64,000 nucleotides of DNA from Leptospira montravelensis (GTDB lineage Bacteria > Spirochaetota > Leptospiria > Leptospirales > Leptospiraceae). The DNA is taken from assembly GCF_004770045.1 (NCBI RefSeq), contig NZ_RQFO01000001.1, forward strand, positions 62,001 to 126,000, given 5' to 3'. The notes below the pieces were generated by a model. It saw only the letters and a list, made by a program, of their open reading frames with translations. It searched no databases and was not told where the DNA came from. Of this stretch, positions 17,276-26,269 are shown piece by piece. Each line of letters begins with the position of its first letter. The first letter of the stretch is position 1. The translations under genes and the position numbers were made by a program.

Positions 17276-18004
17276 ATGATTCGAATCCTTGTGTCCATTT
17301 TTTGCCTTTTTTTCACTCTCACCCTATCAGCCGAAGAAGTGGGAATCATCAGTTTCATCCAAGGAAAGAATTACCTTTCAGGTCCACGTTTCAAAAAAGC
17401 CAAAGAACCAGTGAAGTTAGGAAGTATTCTAAAAAAAGGCGACACCATCACAACAGAAGACGGAACTTGTGAAATCCAATTAGCTACCCAAGCGACGATT
17501 CGACTTGCCAAGTATTCTTCTGTCCAAATCGAAGACCTTCTCAATCCCAAATCAAAATCGACCACTCTGAAACTTGTTGGTGGAAAGTTATTTGTAAAAG
17601 CTCACAAACCTGAGTCGGGTCTCCCAAGCCAAAACCCACTAAGTGTGGTGAATCCTAGTTTTGTTGCTGGAGTCCGCGGTACTGAATTTTTAGCGGCTGC
17701 TCCGGATACAGCAGGAGAAAATGAAGATCTTAGCAAAATAGAAACGGGTGTTTATGTAAATGAAGGAACCGTTGCGGTAAGCCCAGACAAAAAGGGAAAA
17801 GTAACTCTCGTGACAGAAAACGAAGAGGTTCTTGTTTCTGGAAAAGAATTAAAAAAACAAATTTTAGATGAATTCGTAAAAGAAAAAATGAGAATCTTCC
17901 AAGAATTCAAAGCCATCAAAGAAGAAAACTACCAACGTATCAAAGAACAATACGAAAACAACGACAAACTGATGAACGATTACAAAGGTAAGGCAGAAGA
18001 ATAA
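17276..18004 (+). CDS. FecR-domain protein, exported
   Basis: From the ATG at 17276 the product is 242 residues: a signal peptide (MIRILVSIFC to about residue 20, LSAEE), then a FecR domain (about 22-160). It shows the usual pattern: GIISFIQGKNYLSG, a glycine turn before LKKGDTITTEDG, and NPSFVAGVRGTEFL. The C-terminal ~60 residues are a charged helix. FecR domains typically sit in the periplasm and bind partners or walls. An in-frame ATG exists at 17216, but it would precede the signal peptide by 20 residues and lies upstream of the promoter, so I prefer 17276. It overlaps the DUF4384 gene by one base (TAATG), which implies joint function. Confidence 0.85.
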   Translation: MIRILVSIFCLFFTLTLSAEEVGIISFIQGKNYLSGPRFKKAKEPVKLGSILKKGDTITTEDGTCEIQLATQATIRLAKYSSVQIEDLLNPKSKSTTLKLVGGKLFVKAHKPESGLPSQNPLSVVNPSFVAGVRGTEFLAAAPDTAGENEDLSKIETGVYVNEGTVAVSPDKKGKVTLVTENEEVLVSGKELKKQILDEFVKEKMRIFQEFKAIKEENYQRIKEQYENNDKLMNDYKGKAEE

Positions 18005-18921
18005 TGAAACAATTTTGGATCTTAACTTCCGTAATTACGCTTTCCCTGTTTTCGTCAGACCGGTTAGGAAAACGTCCTGTTTATAAAATAGCAGTGGAAG
18101 TAACTCAAGGAACTGTTGAGGCTAACTTACTACGTGATTTTTTGAAAGAACAAATCCAAACATCAGGTCGCGGACAAGTTTCACTCCCTATGAATGGGTT
18201 TGATTCTAATATTTGGGAATTTAATAAAGAAGGAATGGCTTCTCCAAAAACTGCAGAAGTTTTGCAAAAACTGAATGATATAGACAAACTGGCCCTCATA
18301 ACAACAGAAGATGGGCAAGCTGTGATTTCTTTTGTAGATGTCCTCCACCAAAAACTGGAGTATCGTAATTCCCTACCCGACAGTCTTTCCAAAACTTTAG
18401 TTTTCGACTTTCTCGGATTTTTGGATAAAAAAAATATCTACTTAGCTTTATCCGAAACAGGAACAGGTTCTAACTCGCAATTGAAAATCAATTCCTTAAA
18501 ACCTACTTATATAGCTGGAGAACCAATTCGATTTGAAATTGAATCGTCCGAGGACAATTTTGTTTACGTTGTATTAGTACCAGAGAACCAGAAAGGGGAA
18601 CCCGTTTTACTTTTCCCCAACCAATTTCAAAATGATAACTTTATCCGGAAAGGTGACAAAGTGACTATTCCAGATAAACGAATTTCGTTTAAAGCTTCCT
18701 CAACTCCTTCCAAAGATCGTATTCGTGCTTTTGCTTCTCGGGAAGAATGGAAAGAGTTTCAACTTCGCAGTAAAAAAGAAGATTCCTTTTATAAAATCTT
18801 ACCGCCTGCTGTCACTGGCACAAAAGCTACCGCTCGCTCAATGGTAGTTCCGCAAACCATAACCGCATCGATTGAACAAAGTCCAGTTATGGAATGGGAT
18901 TACCAAATCATTTCTAGATAA
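18004..18921 (+). CDS. DUF4384-domain protein, exported
   Basis: The 305 residues start with a hydrophobic signal-like segment (1-17). Residues ~160-250 form a DUF4384 domain: KPTYIAGEPIRFEIES, YVVLVPENQKGE, VLLFPNQFQND and GDKVTIPDKR are characteristic. The N-terminal ~130 residues may be an unrelated alpha/beta domain. The role is unknown; DUF4384 is common in bacterial envelope and signalling proteins. The ATG shares its A with the stop of the FecR gene, so the two are one transcription unit. Both products are probably periplasmic. Confidence 0.82.
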   Translation: MKQFWILTSVITLSLFSSDRLGKRPVYKIAVEVTQGTVEANLLRDFLKEQIQTSGRGQVSLPMNGFDSNIWEFNKEGMASPKTAEVLQKLNDIDKLALITTEDGQAVISFVDVLHQKLEYRNSLPDSLSKTLVFDFLGFLDKKNIYLALSETGTGSNSQLKINSLKPTYIAGEPIRFEIESSEDNFVYVVLVPENQKGEPVLLFPNQFQNDNFIRKGDKVTIPDKRISFKASSTPSKDRIRAFASREEWKEFQLRSKKEDSFYKILPPAVTGTKATARSMVVPQTITASIEQSPVMEWDYQIISR

Positions 18922-18936
18922 ATTCTAACATAAACT

Positions 18937-18964
18937 CTCATACCTTTTTTAACCTAGGTATGAG
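18937..18964. terminator. Hairpin between convergent genes, possible terminator
   Basis: CTCATACCT (18937-18945) and AGGTATGAG (18956-18964) form a 9-bp stem with a 10-nt loop that itself contains a run of five T. No T-run follows on the plus strand, so termination is only a guess. It lies just after the DUF4384 gene. Confidence 0.35.
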
Positions 18965-19110
18965 GGGCTTATTCTTGATTGTTTCTTAGTGCGCATGACG
19001 CTTTTCACTTGTTCATTATATAAATATTTCTGCAATTGTTACTTTGCGCTGAAACCTATGGTGGTGCCCGCCGAACAAAACTTAAAATTCAACAAAGGAT
19101 TGGTTATCAG

Positions 19111-20259
19111 TTAATTACTTAAGTAAATAGCGTTGGAAAGGATAGAACCAGTAAGGGCAACCATCTCCAAACGCACATAAACATCTTTTTCTTGGAATCG
19201 ATATTCAGCATTGTTTGTGTCTGGGTTTACCTGTAACAATTCGCCTTTTTGTCCGATAAAACGAATTTCCAAATACCTTTCCCTAGAATTCACTTGGATG
19301 GTATTATCCTTTGTCAGAAAAATTTTCGGTACCTTAGGATCATCCGCACCTTGAAAGAATTTTTTAACACAATAAAAAGATCCAGAATTGAGAGAAGATA
19401 ATACAGAAGTTTGATCTTTTTTACCTTCCGCTGTAACAATATAACGTAAAAAACTCTCTCCCTTCCTTGACCGTTGATTTCCTAAAGTTTGAATCAAATC
19501 TTTCCAAAAAGGTTGGTCAAAACTTTTGATTGAGTTTTCTGGAAAATAATGTAAGTCATCACTTGCCATACAATGTATGTTTCGTCCTTGGCTAAGAAGA
19601 GAATCCAATATCTTTGGATCATCGCCAAACGGCGAATATACTTCTACTGCTTGAAATCCATCAATTGCCAAAAGTTCTTCCCTTGAAAACGAATCGAATA
19701 GTTTTGGATGCGAAACAACTACATAACCACCTAACTTTTTCATGCGATCCATAACCCAATTCAGATTTTCGCGACTCGCATATATAGGAAAATAATCATA
19801 AAAAGATTTTTTAATCCCAATGGCAAGTAAGTGACGTTTTTTTAAATTTTGTCCCCATTCCATTCCACGGATATATTCTTGATTTTCCGTTTCAGAAACT
19901 TGCCCATAATCAGTGATAGCAACATTGGAAAATCCATCTCTTTTGTATTCGGATTGGATTTCATTTACAGTATGTCTCTCTGGGGTAAACCATACCTCAT
20001 TGGAATGAGTGTGTAGGGATATTTTTTCCTGTCCGTCCCCAATCCAATTTTGGTATGGATTAATTATTTTTGTACCTTGAAAAGAGGAAGCTGGCAAAAC
20101 AATCGACTTTCTAAGGAGTAATACAACTGCTAGTTGGTAAACAATCAATATCCCCAATAAAGATAATAAAATTAATACATATCTGTATTTCCAGAGGGAG
20201 GGACGCACTGCTATTGAGTTATCTGCATAGGCAATGGAACCCGGAACATTGAAAAGCAT
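19111..20259 (-). CDS. Membrane-anchored PHP-type metal-dependent hydrolase
   Basis: The 382 residues have one TM helix (about 26-50), then a PHP-like phosphoesterase domain on the outer side. The hallmarks are SLHTHS (HxH, ~residues 81-85), a conserved AITDYG, VVVSHPKLF near 195, and SDDLHYF near 250. These supply the His and Asp residues expected of the metal site. PHP proteins hydrolyse phosphoesters, but the substrate cannot be told. The C-terminal ~110 residues look beta-rich. It is divergent from a membrane glycosyltransferase 52 bp away, so a role in envelope glycan or lipid metabolism is plausible. Confidence 0.72.
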   Translation of the reverse strand: MLFNVPGSIAYADNSIAVRPSLWKYRYVLILLSLLGILIVYQLAVVLLLRKSIVLPASSFQGTKIINPYQNWIGDGQEKISLHTHSNEVWFTPERHTVNEIQSEYKRDGFSNVAITDYGQVSETENQEYIRGMEWGQNLKKRHLLAIGIKKSFYDYFPIYASRENLNWVMDRMKKLGGYVVVSHPKLFDSFSREELLAIDGFQAVEVYSPFGDDPKILDSLLSQGRNIHCMASDDLHYFPENSIKSFDQPFWKDLIQTLGNQRSRKGESFLRYIVTAEGKKDQTSVLSSLNSGSFYCVKKFFQGADDPKVPKIFLTKDNTIQVNSRERYLEIRFIGQKGELLQVNPDTNNAEYRFQEKDVYVRLEMVALTGSILSNAIYLSN

Positions 20260-20311
20260 AAGAAAATTCTATATATCTTTTTTTCCAATTTGATTCCAGT
20301 TTTGTTACAAA

Positions 20312-21850
20312 ATGAATACAAAACACCAGGTACATTTCTGCTTTGACAAAGTAGGTCTGGTTTTCTCTCTTGAGACTGTGAAATTCTTTTCTGTCCACCG
20401 CACCTTTCTTTTACTACTTTTTGTATTGGTAGTTTTTTTGTTTTATGGGAATTCCTCTCCCCTAGTTGATCAAGATGAGGCTGCCTATGCAGGTTTTTCT
20501 AGATCCATGATGGAAACAGGGGATTACCTTTCTATGAATTTTCCTTATTCCACTCCACACAGAAAACCACCTCTCCATTTTTGGATTACCTCTTTTCTTT
20601 TTCAAATATTCGGACCTTCAGAATGGGCCTTACGTTTATTTCCTGCACTTTGTATTCTGGGAACAGGTTTACTAACATACCACCTTACCAATGTTATGTA
20701 CGGACAAAGAACGGCTTTGTATGCATTCAGTATTCTAAGTTTTTCACTCTATTTCCCTCTGAATGGAAAAATTGCCTTAGTAGATTCCCTTTTAGTTTTT
20801 TTAAGTATGTTAGGTTATGTTTCTCTTTACCACTGGATATTATCTAATAAAAAACGATTTGTATTTTTGTTTTGGCTTTCCGTGAGTTTGGGTCTGCTTG
20901 TAAAAGGACCTCCTATTCTTATTTTCCTTGGGGGAACTTGTGTCCTACTTTTAAGCCTGAATCAAATCCGTTTTAGAATTTGGAAACTAAGTCCTTTTTT
21001 ATGGTTTCCTATTTCCCTACTCCCACTTTTTCTTTGGGGATATTTCTCTTGGCAAAAAGACAATGGGATTCTAATCCGATGGATGTTGGATTGGTATATT
21101 TTTCGACGAGCGACAGATCCTGTATTTGGACAATCAGGTCCCCCTGGCACCTATCTTATGTTATTTGCCATTACACTTTTCCCTTGGACTAGAATTTATC
21201 TTTCCTTTTTAAATGAAAATGGATGGAAATTGTTGGCGTATTTAAAAACAGGAGGTTTAAAACTTTTTATAAACTTACTTCCTTGGAATTGGAAAGGAAT
21301 CGATTCTCCGTTTACACCAAAACGATTTTTACTCATAGGACTTGGTTTTTCTTGGATCTTTTACGAAGGTTTGGTTAGTAAACTTCCATCTTATCCATTA
21401 GCAGCCTATCCAATCCTTGCCATCCTTCTCGGTGACCAACTTTCAAGAAAACATAATCAAATCTATATGTTTCGGTTGTATTTGACTGTTTCTCTGGTTA
21501 TGATTGCGGTCTTATCTTTTGTGATCCTTCCAAAGTTTTCTGAACTCAGAAAGGAAACAAAAAAGGTTGCAAGTGAAATTCAAATTTTGGTTCCTCATAA
21601 AGAAACCTTACATACCTTTGGTGGTCTAGGGATTCCAAGTTTTGCCTATTATTACCATAGGCCCATTCATGAAATGAATTGGGAAGAAATACAAACCACT
21701 AAAGGTTATATCCTTGTCACTGAATCCGATTATTTACTTTGGAAAGGACTAGGAATTGGATGGGAAACAATCGGAGAACCGTTTTCGATTTTTGCCTACG
21801 ATCGCAATAAAAAACTTACCCTTAGACTGGTTACTACAAAGAAAAACTAA
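20312..21850 (+). CDS. Membrane glycosyltransferase, ArnT/PMT-like (GT-C fold)
   Basis: The 512-residue protein has about 11-12 TM helices. After the first TM helix (31-46) comes DQDEAAYAGFSRSM, the periplasmic acidic motif of GT-C enzymes, then a loop with HRKPPLHFW. This pattern is typical of ArnT-like transferases and their relatives (GT83/GT39), which move a sugar from a polyprenyl-phosphate donor to an outer acceptor. The C-terminal ~90 residues are a soluble periplasmic region. The start at 20312 includes a polar 28-residue N-terminus; a shorter start is possible. The acceptor is unknown: lipid A, protein or another glycan are all possible. Confidence 0.82.
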   Translation: MNTKHQVHFCFDKVGLVFSLETVKFFSVHRTFLLLLFVLVVFLFYGNSSPLVDQDEAAYAGFSRSMMETGDYLSMNFPYSTPHRKPPLHFWITSFLFQIFGPSEWALRLFPALCILGTGLLTYHLTNVMYGQRTALYAFSILSFSLYFPLNGKIALVDSLLVFLSMLGYVSLYHWILSNKKRFVFLFWLSVSLGLLVKGPPILIFLGGTCVLLLSLNQIRFRIWKLSPFLWFPISLLPLFLWGYFSWQKDNGILIRWMLDWYIFRRATDPVFGQSGPPGTYLMLFAITLFPWTRIYLSFLNENGWKLLAYLKTGGLKLFINLLPWNWKGIDSPFTPKRFLLIGLGFSWIFYEGLVSKLPSYPLAAYPILAILLGDQLSRKHNQIYMFRLYLTVSLVMIAVLSFVILPKFSELRKETKKVASEIQILVPHKETLHTFGGLGIPSFAYYYHRPIHEMNWEEIQTTKGYILVTESDYLLWKGLGIGWETIGEPFSIFAYDRNKKLTLRLVTTKKN

Positions 21851-22251
21851 TCCAAGAATCGTTTTTTTATGTTTGGTGAAGGGATCATACAAACTTCCGC
21901 TTTACCAAACCAGTTGTATCTATGTTTGGCAATGTACCTATAGAGGAAATTTCTAATAAATCGAGGAACGAACCTAAATCCAATCAACAAAAACCAAGGG
22001 AATTTTAATTCAGTAACCAATTGCAAAATAGCATCGGATTCAACGTATAACTCCCCTTCTTTCCAATAGAGGATACTATCGGGGAGTTTGGAAACCATGT
22101 TTATGGGGATTAGAGAATGGAAAACTTCAGAACCAATCGCAGAAAAGTATAAATTTTCTTTTTGGTTCCTTTTCAAAAGAAACTGGACCGAACCCATACA
22201 CAAATGGCAAACCCCATCAAAGAAAACAATTTTACTTTTTTCAGGTAGCAT
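21847..22251 (-). CDS. DCC-type thiol-disulfide oxidoreductase-like protein (DUF393)
   Basis: The product is 134 residues from the ATG at 22251. FFDGVCHLCMGSVQFLLKRN matches the DCC/DUF393 signature: a CxxC within a DG-C-xx-C motif followed by a helix with an Arg. The family has a thioredoxin-like fold but its biochemical role is unclear. A basic, aromatic C-terminal part (FLYRYIAKHRYNWFG) is usual. An ATG at 22317 is in frame but would leave one base before the divergent peptidase start, and an AGAGGG site precedes 22251. The gene overlaps the 3' end of the glycosyltransferase gene by 4 bp in convergent orientation. Confidence 0.85.
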   Translation of the reverse strand: MLPEKSKIVFFDGVCHLCMGSVQFLLKRNQKENLYFSAIGSEVFHSLIPINMVSKLPDSILYWKEGELYVESDAILQLVTELKFPWFLLIGFRFVPRFIRNFLYRYIAKHRYNWFGKAEVCMIPSPNIKKRFLD

Positions 22252-22318
22252 CCTTTCCCTCTGCTTCCAAACTGACAGAGAACTATTTGAAATCGAGTCT
22301 AAAACAATAGAGGCCATT

Positions 22319-24265
22319 ATGTTTCCTGAATTTCATTCTGAAAATCTCCCAAAAAAAGAATCAGCCATTTTAGAAAAAATGGAGTCCAACAAAAACTTCA
22401 TCCAAACACTATTACAAATAGACAAACCTAACTTTCAAAACTTTGTTAAACCTTACCAAAGAATCCAAACCGAACTTAGTGATTTAGTTACAGAAATTTC
22501 CCATCTCAATTCAGTAAAAAATAATGAAGAGAGCCAAACAATCTATAGTCGACTTTTACCGATCCTCAGTGAGTATTATACCGACCTTGGACAAAATGAA
22601 GAGATATTTTCAGCTTTGTTAAAAATTCAAAACTCAGAAAAAAATCTAAACCACGAAGCATCCAAAGTTTTGGAAAATGAAATCCGTGATTTCCGTTTGT
22701 CTGGTGTAGGACTTGATATCAAAACAAAAGAAGCACTCAAACAACTTCGCATTCGTTCATCAGACCTCTCTAACCAATTTTCACAAAATGTTTTAAATGC
22801 TACCAATGCCTTTGCCCTTTACCTTTCCGAAGAAGAAGTAAAAGGCCTTCCTGAAAGTGAAAAAATTTCAGCCAAACAAGAGGATGGAACATATAAATTC
22901 ACCCTACAATTCCCATCTTACATTGCTTATATGACCTATGGCGAAAATAGAGAAATTAGAAAAAAGCTCTATGATGGGTATTGTACAAGAGCACCAGAAA
23001 ATGGAAAACTAATGGAAGAAATTTTAGAACTCCGAGACAAAGAAGCAAAACTCCTTGGATTCCCTACTTTTTCTCATTTGAGTTTGGCTACCAAAGTAGC
23101 AGATACTCCCGAACAAGTTATTGAATTCTTAGACCATCTTGGGAAAAAAGCAAAACCTATCGCATTACGAGAATTAAACGAAATTAAAAATTTTGCCAAA
23201 AATTTGGGACATACCGATTTAGAACCTTGGGACCTTACCTATTTCTCTGAAAAATTAAAAAAGGAATCCTTTTCTTATGATGAGGAAATTTACCGACCCT
23301 ATCTAGAAAAAGAAACAGTCATCCAAGGAACTTTTTTATTTTTAGAAAAACTTTTAGGAATTCAATTCAAACAAGTAAACACTTCCGTCTGGGAACCGTC
23401 TGTCCTCTGTTATGACTTAGTCGTAGATGGAGAAACAAGATCTCGTTTGTACTTAGACTTAGAAGTCCGAACCGAAAAAAAAGGTGGGGCATGGATGCAC
23501 AATTGGAAACCTCATTTCCTAGACGAAACAGGAAAAAAAGAACTTCCTGTTGCCTTTGTTGTAGCCAGTTTCCCTAAAGCAACCGAAACACAACCTTCAC
23601 TTCTACGACCAAGCGATGTGGTCACTCTCTTCCACGAATTAGGTCACGCACTACACCACCTCCTCTCTCGTGTCAACGAAGCCTTTGTCAGTGGAGTGAA
23701 TGGGGTGGAATGGGATGCAGTGGAATTCCCTTCTCAGTTTTTAGAAAACTTTGCTTATGAACCAAAAGTATTGGAGCTTTTCGCTAAACATTATCAAACG
23801 AAGGAACCAATCCCAAGTTCTTATATCGAAACTATGGTTAAGGCCAAAAATTTTATGTCAGCGATGGGAGTAGTTAGACAAATTGAATTTGCGAAGTTTG
23901 ATATGTTGATCCATCTAGAAAAACCAACGGAGTCTCGAGTTCAGGAAATTTTAGACCAAGTTAGAAAAGAATTTTCGGTGGTATTTCCGCCAGCTTATAA
24001 TAAATTTCAAAATTCTTTCACACATATCTTTGCCGGTGGATATGCAGCAGGATATTATTCCTATAAATGGGCAGAACTTCTTTCAGCAAACGCCTACTAT
24101 TCGTTTGTTGATAAAGGTGTATTCGATTTAGAACATGCTGCCCATTTCAGAAAAACGGTTTTAGAAAAAGGTGGCTCTGGGAACGCAATGGATCTTTTCC
24201 GCGACTTTTACGGTCGAGATCCGGAAATTGATGCCTTACTTCGCTTAAACGGAATTGCCGCTTAA
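22319..24265 (+). CDS. M3-family metallopeptidase (oligopeptidase A-like)
   Basis: From the ATG at 22319 the product has 648 residues. The zinc motif is LFHELGHALHH, with a downstream Glu supplied by GVEWDAVEFPSQFLENF. That is the M3 arrangement, which cuts short peptides in the cytoplasm. The N-terminal ~200 residues are helical, as expected. GAGG lies 5 nt before the ATG. A longer in-frame reading from 22088 would run through the divergent gene and is unlikely. No signal peptide is seen. The 3' end overlaps the SCO gene by 21 bp in convergent orientation. Confidence 0.92.
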   Translation: MFPEFHSENLPKKESAILEKMESNKNFIQTLLQIDKPNFQNFVKPYQRIQTELSDLVTEISHLNSVKNNEESQTIYSRLLPILSEYYTDLGQNEEIFSALLKIQNSEKNLNHEASKVLENEIRDFRLSGVGLDIKTKEALKQLRIRSSDLSNQFSQNVLNATNAFALYLSEEEVKGLPESEKISAKQEDGTYKFTLQFPSYIAYMTYGENREIRKKLYDGYCTRAPENGKLMEEILELRDKEAKLLGFPTFSHLSLATKVADTPEQVIEFLDHLGKKAKPIALRELNEIKNFAKNLGHTDLEPWDLTYFSEKLKKESFSYDEEIYRPYLEKETVIQGTFLFLEKLLGIQFKQVNTSVWEPSVLCYDLVVDGETRSRLYLDLEVRTEKKGGAWMHNWKPHFLDETGKKELPVAFVVASFPKATETQPSLLRPSDVVTLFHELGHALHHLLSRVNEAFVSGVNGVEWDAVEFPSQFLENFAYEPKVLELFAKHYQTKEPIPSSYIETMVKAKNFMSAMGVVRQIEFAKFDMLIHLEKPTESRVQEILDQVRKEFSVVFPPAYNKFQNSFTHIFAGGYAAGYYSYKWAELLSANAYYSFVDKGVFDLEHAAHFRKTVLEKGGSGNAMDLFRDFYGRDPEIDALLRLNGIAA

Positions 24266-24805
24266 AGTAAGTATCGATTTTGTGATAACTTCTTTGGGAT
24301 CAGTAGACTTGATTAACTTTCTTGTCTTACGATTTTTGTCCAAAACATAAATGTAGGTAGAATGGTCAAAACTTTGGCCATCTTCTGTTTTTTGGACATA
24401 GGCAGCGTATTGTTTTAGAATTTGATTCGTTGTGCCTTCCGAAAAAGAAAGTCCAATCGATTGTGGCAAATAAAATTGTACATACTTTGTTGTTGTCTCT
24501 GGAGAATCACGCACAGGATCTACAGAGATAAAAACAACTTTGAATTTAGTTTTTTCCTCAGATGAAAGCGGTTCTACGGCTGCTTTTATTTTTGCCAAAG
24601 TATTAGGACAAAAATCAGGACAATAAGTATATCCAAAAAAAACTAGTAGAACTGGTTCTTGAAACGATTTAAAAGACACTAATTGTCCCGATTTATCTTT
24701 TGCTTCAATATTTCCACCAATCGGGAGCTCTGTGAATTCTAAACTCGAACCACATCGTAACATTGATATTCCAACTAACAAAATTAAGACTATATTTTTT
24801 TTCAT
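24245..24805 (-). CDS. SCO-family copper protein, lipoprotein
   Basis: The 186 residues carry a lipoprotein signal (LVGISMLRC). A thioredoxin-like SCO domain follows, with GYTYCPDFCP holding the copper CxxxC and DHSTYIYVLD supplying the conserved His. SCO proteins deliver copper to cytochrome oxidase or act as thiol reductants. The start codon shares one base with the stop of the PCuAC gene (TAATG), forming a two-gene copper-handling unit. No oxidase gene is in this window. Confidence 0.9.
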   Translation of the reverse strand: MKKNIVLILLVGISMLRCGSSLEFTELPIGGNIEAKDKSGQLVSFKSFQEPVLLVFFGYTYCPDFCPNTLAKIKAAVEPLSSEEKTKFKVVFISVDPVRDSPETTTKYVQFYLPQSIGLSFSEGTTNQILKQYAAYVQKTEDGQSFDHSTYIYVLDKNRKTRKLIKSTDPKEVITKSILTLSGNSV

Positions 24806-25239
24806 TATTGATTCATTTCCACAACTACCGTTCGACTTTCTCCGTTAGAAAATTGGATTTCCAATTTTAAATTTCCAGAAATATTCCCTTTATCGAATAA
24901 CATCAGATGATTTCCCGACCGCATCAACTGGATTGATTGATTTACCTTTAAAAGGATCGGATAATCCTTCTTACGCATCCTGGCAACTTGTGTCTCGCTG
25001 TCGATGGAGGTTTCATGAAACTCAACTGTTTTGTATTGATTACTGACGATGTTTCGAATCTCCACATCCACTTCAAAAGGATTTCGAATCTCTCCATAAA
25101 CAGCAGCAGTTTTTGCTACTTCTGGTGGAGGTGTCATCCAGAGTCGGATGGGTTCTGTCGGTTTGTGACAGAAAACAAACAAATTGACTTGAATTAGAAA
25201 CAGAAATCCTGCATTTGTTATATTTATCTTTCGTAACAA
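24805..25239 (-). CDS. Periplasmic copper chaperone PCu(A)C family
   Basis: The product has 144 residues from a TTG start at 25239, which has GAGG 5 nt upstream. It shows a hydrophobic signal with a C (FVFC) lipobox, then a PCuAC domain. HETSIDSETQVARM begins the copper motif (His, then Met ten residues on), and NHLMLF ends it (H-x-M). PCuAC carries Cu(I) to oxidase assembly, often with SCO. A longer reading from 25314 would cross the divergent hydrolase start and has no signal peptide in the right place, so TTG is preferred. The two genes are one operon. Confidence 0.82.
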   Translation of the reverse strand: MLRKINITNAGFLFLIQVNLFVFCHKPTEPIRLWMTPPPEVAKTAAVYGEIRNPFEVDVEIRNIVSNQYKTVEFHETSIDSETQVARMRKKDYPILLKVNQSIQLMRSGNHLMLFDKGNISGNLKLEIQFSNGESRTVVVEMNQ

Positions 25240-25249
25240 GAGAACCTCG

Positions 25250-26269
25250 ATGAGAATAATAATCAAATGGGTGATAGCCATCACTCTCATTCTTTCTGCA
25301 TTCCTAGTATCCACTTACAACTGGTCTATCAGTGAATACAATTATGATTCCTCTCGGAAATTCGAAAATTTTGAATCCTTTTACCAAAATGAACTGAAGA
25401 CCAGCCTCAGCGAAAATACAAGGCCAAACAACGAGGAACTTCTCATCCGTGTTTCGGAAGAAAAAACTCCCATTGCCATAGTTTATATACATGGCTTTGG
25501 TGCTAGTCGTGGGGAAGGTGAAGAGGTAACAAACTTATTATCCGAATACTTCGGTGCCAATACTTATTATTTAAGACTGCCAGGACATGGAACGAATCCC
25601 GAAGACCACTTAAATACTCAGTTTCAAAAATACTTGCAAGATGCAGAAGATAGTCTGATTTATGCAAGAGAACTCGGACAAAAAACTGTTCTCATTGGAA
25701 CCAGTATGGGTGGAAACATTGCTTCCTATTTAGCAGCAAAACATCCAGAGCTTGTGGATTCCCTTGTCCTTGCTTCTCCATTTTATGATTTTGATGATCC
25801 TAGTGCGCATATGTTTCGTTTTCATTGGGGAAAATCTTTTATCAATGCTATCAAAGGCGAAATGCGTATTTCCAAAACCGACCCAAAAGATGAATCGGGA
25901 AAGTTTTGGTATTTAGACCAGTATTATGGTGCCATTCAAAATCTTTTAGATTTAAAACGATTTGTAGACAAAGACAATCCGTTCCCTCGCATTACAGCTC
26001 CCACCTTACTCATGTACTACTATAAATCAGAAACAGACCATGATTTTGTTGCCTCTGTTCCTGCTATGTTACATGTCTTCGATCAAATTCAATCGGGTCC
26101 AAATCACAACCCCAAAAACAAACTTTTAAAAATTGAAAACGGAGCCCATGTTTTGCTTTCCAAATACGTGAAATCAGACAAAGAACTAATCGAAAAAGAA
26201 CTCATTCAGTTTATCAAAGATACGACAGGTGCAGAAGAAGTAAAAAAATCAAAGAAAACCAAACGATAA
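25250..26269 (+). CDS. Alpha/beta-hydrolase (lipase/esterase-like), exported
   Basis: The 339-residue protein has an N-terminal hydrophobic segment (about 5-24) that may be a signal or membrane anchor. An alpha/beta hydrolase domain follows: VYIHGFGASRGEG (oxyanion loop), LRLPGHG, GTSMGGNIA with the nucleophile Ser, and a C-terminal NGAHVLLS supplying the catalytic His. The C-terminus is Lys-rich. The substrate is not evident; carboxylesterase or monoacylglycerol-lipase-like activity is likely. It starts only 10 bp from the divergent PCuAC gene. Confidence 0.87.
   Translation: MRIIIKWVIAITLILSAFLVSTYNWSISEYNYDSSRKFENFESFYQNELKTSLSENTRPNNEELLIRVSEEKTPIAIVYIHGFGASRGEGEEVTNLLSEYFGANTYYLRLPGHGTNPEDHLNTQFQKYLQDAEDSLIYARELGQKTVLIGTSMGGNIASYLAAKHPELVDSLVLASPFYDFDDPSAHMFRFHWGKSFINAIKGEMRISKTDPKDESGKFWYLDQYYGAIQNLLDLKRFVDKDNPFPRITAPTLLMYYYKSETDHDFVASVPAMLHVFDQIQSGPNHNPKNKLLKIENGAHVLLSKYVKSDKELIEKELIQFIKDTTGAEEVKKSKKTKR

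Noticed and set aside
22088..22318. N-terminal extension of the M3 peptidase reading frame
   Set aside because: It would lie fully across the divergent DCC gene, which has its own AGAGGG site, and has no family match. The ATG at 22319 has a GAGG site.
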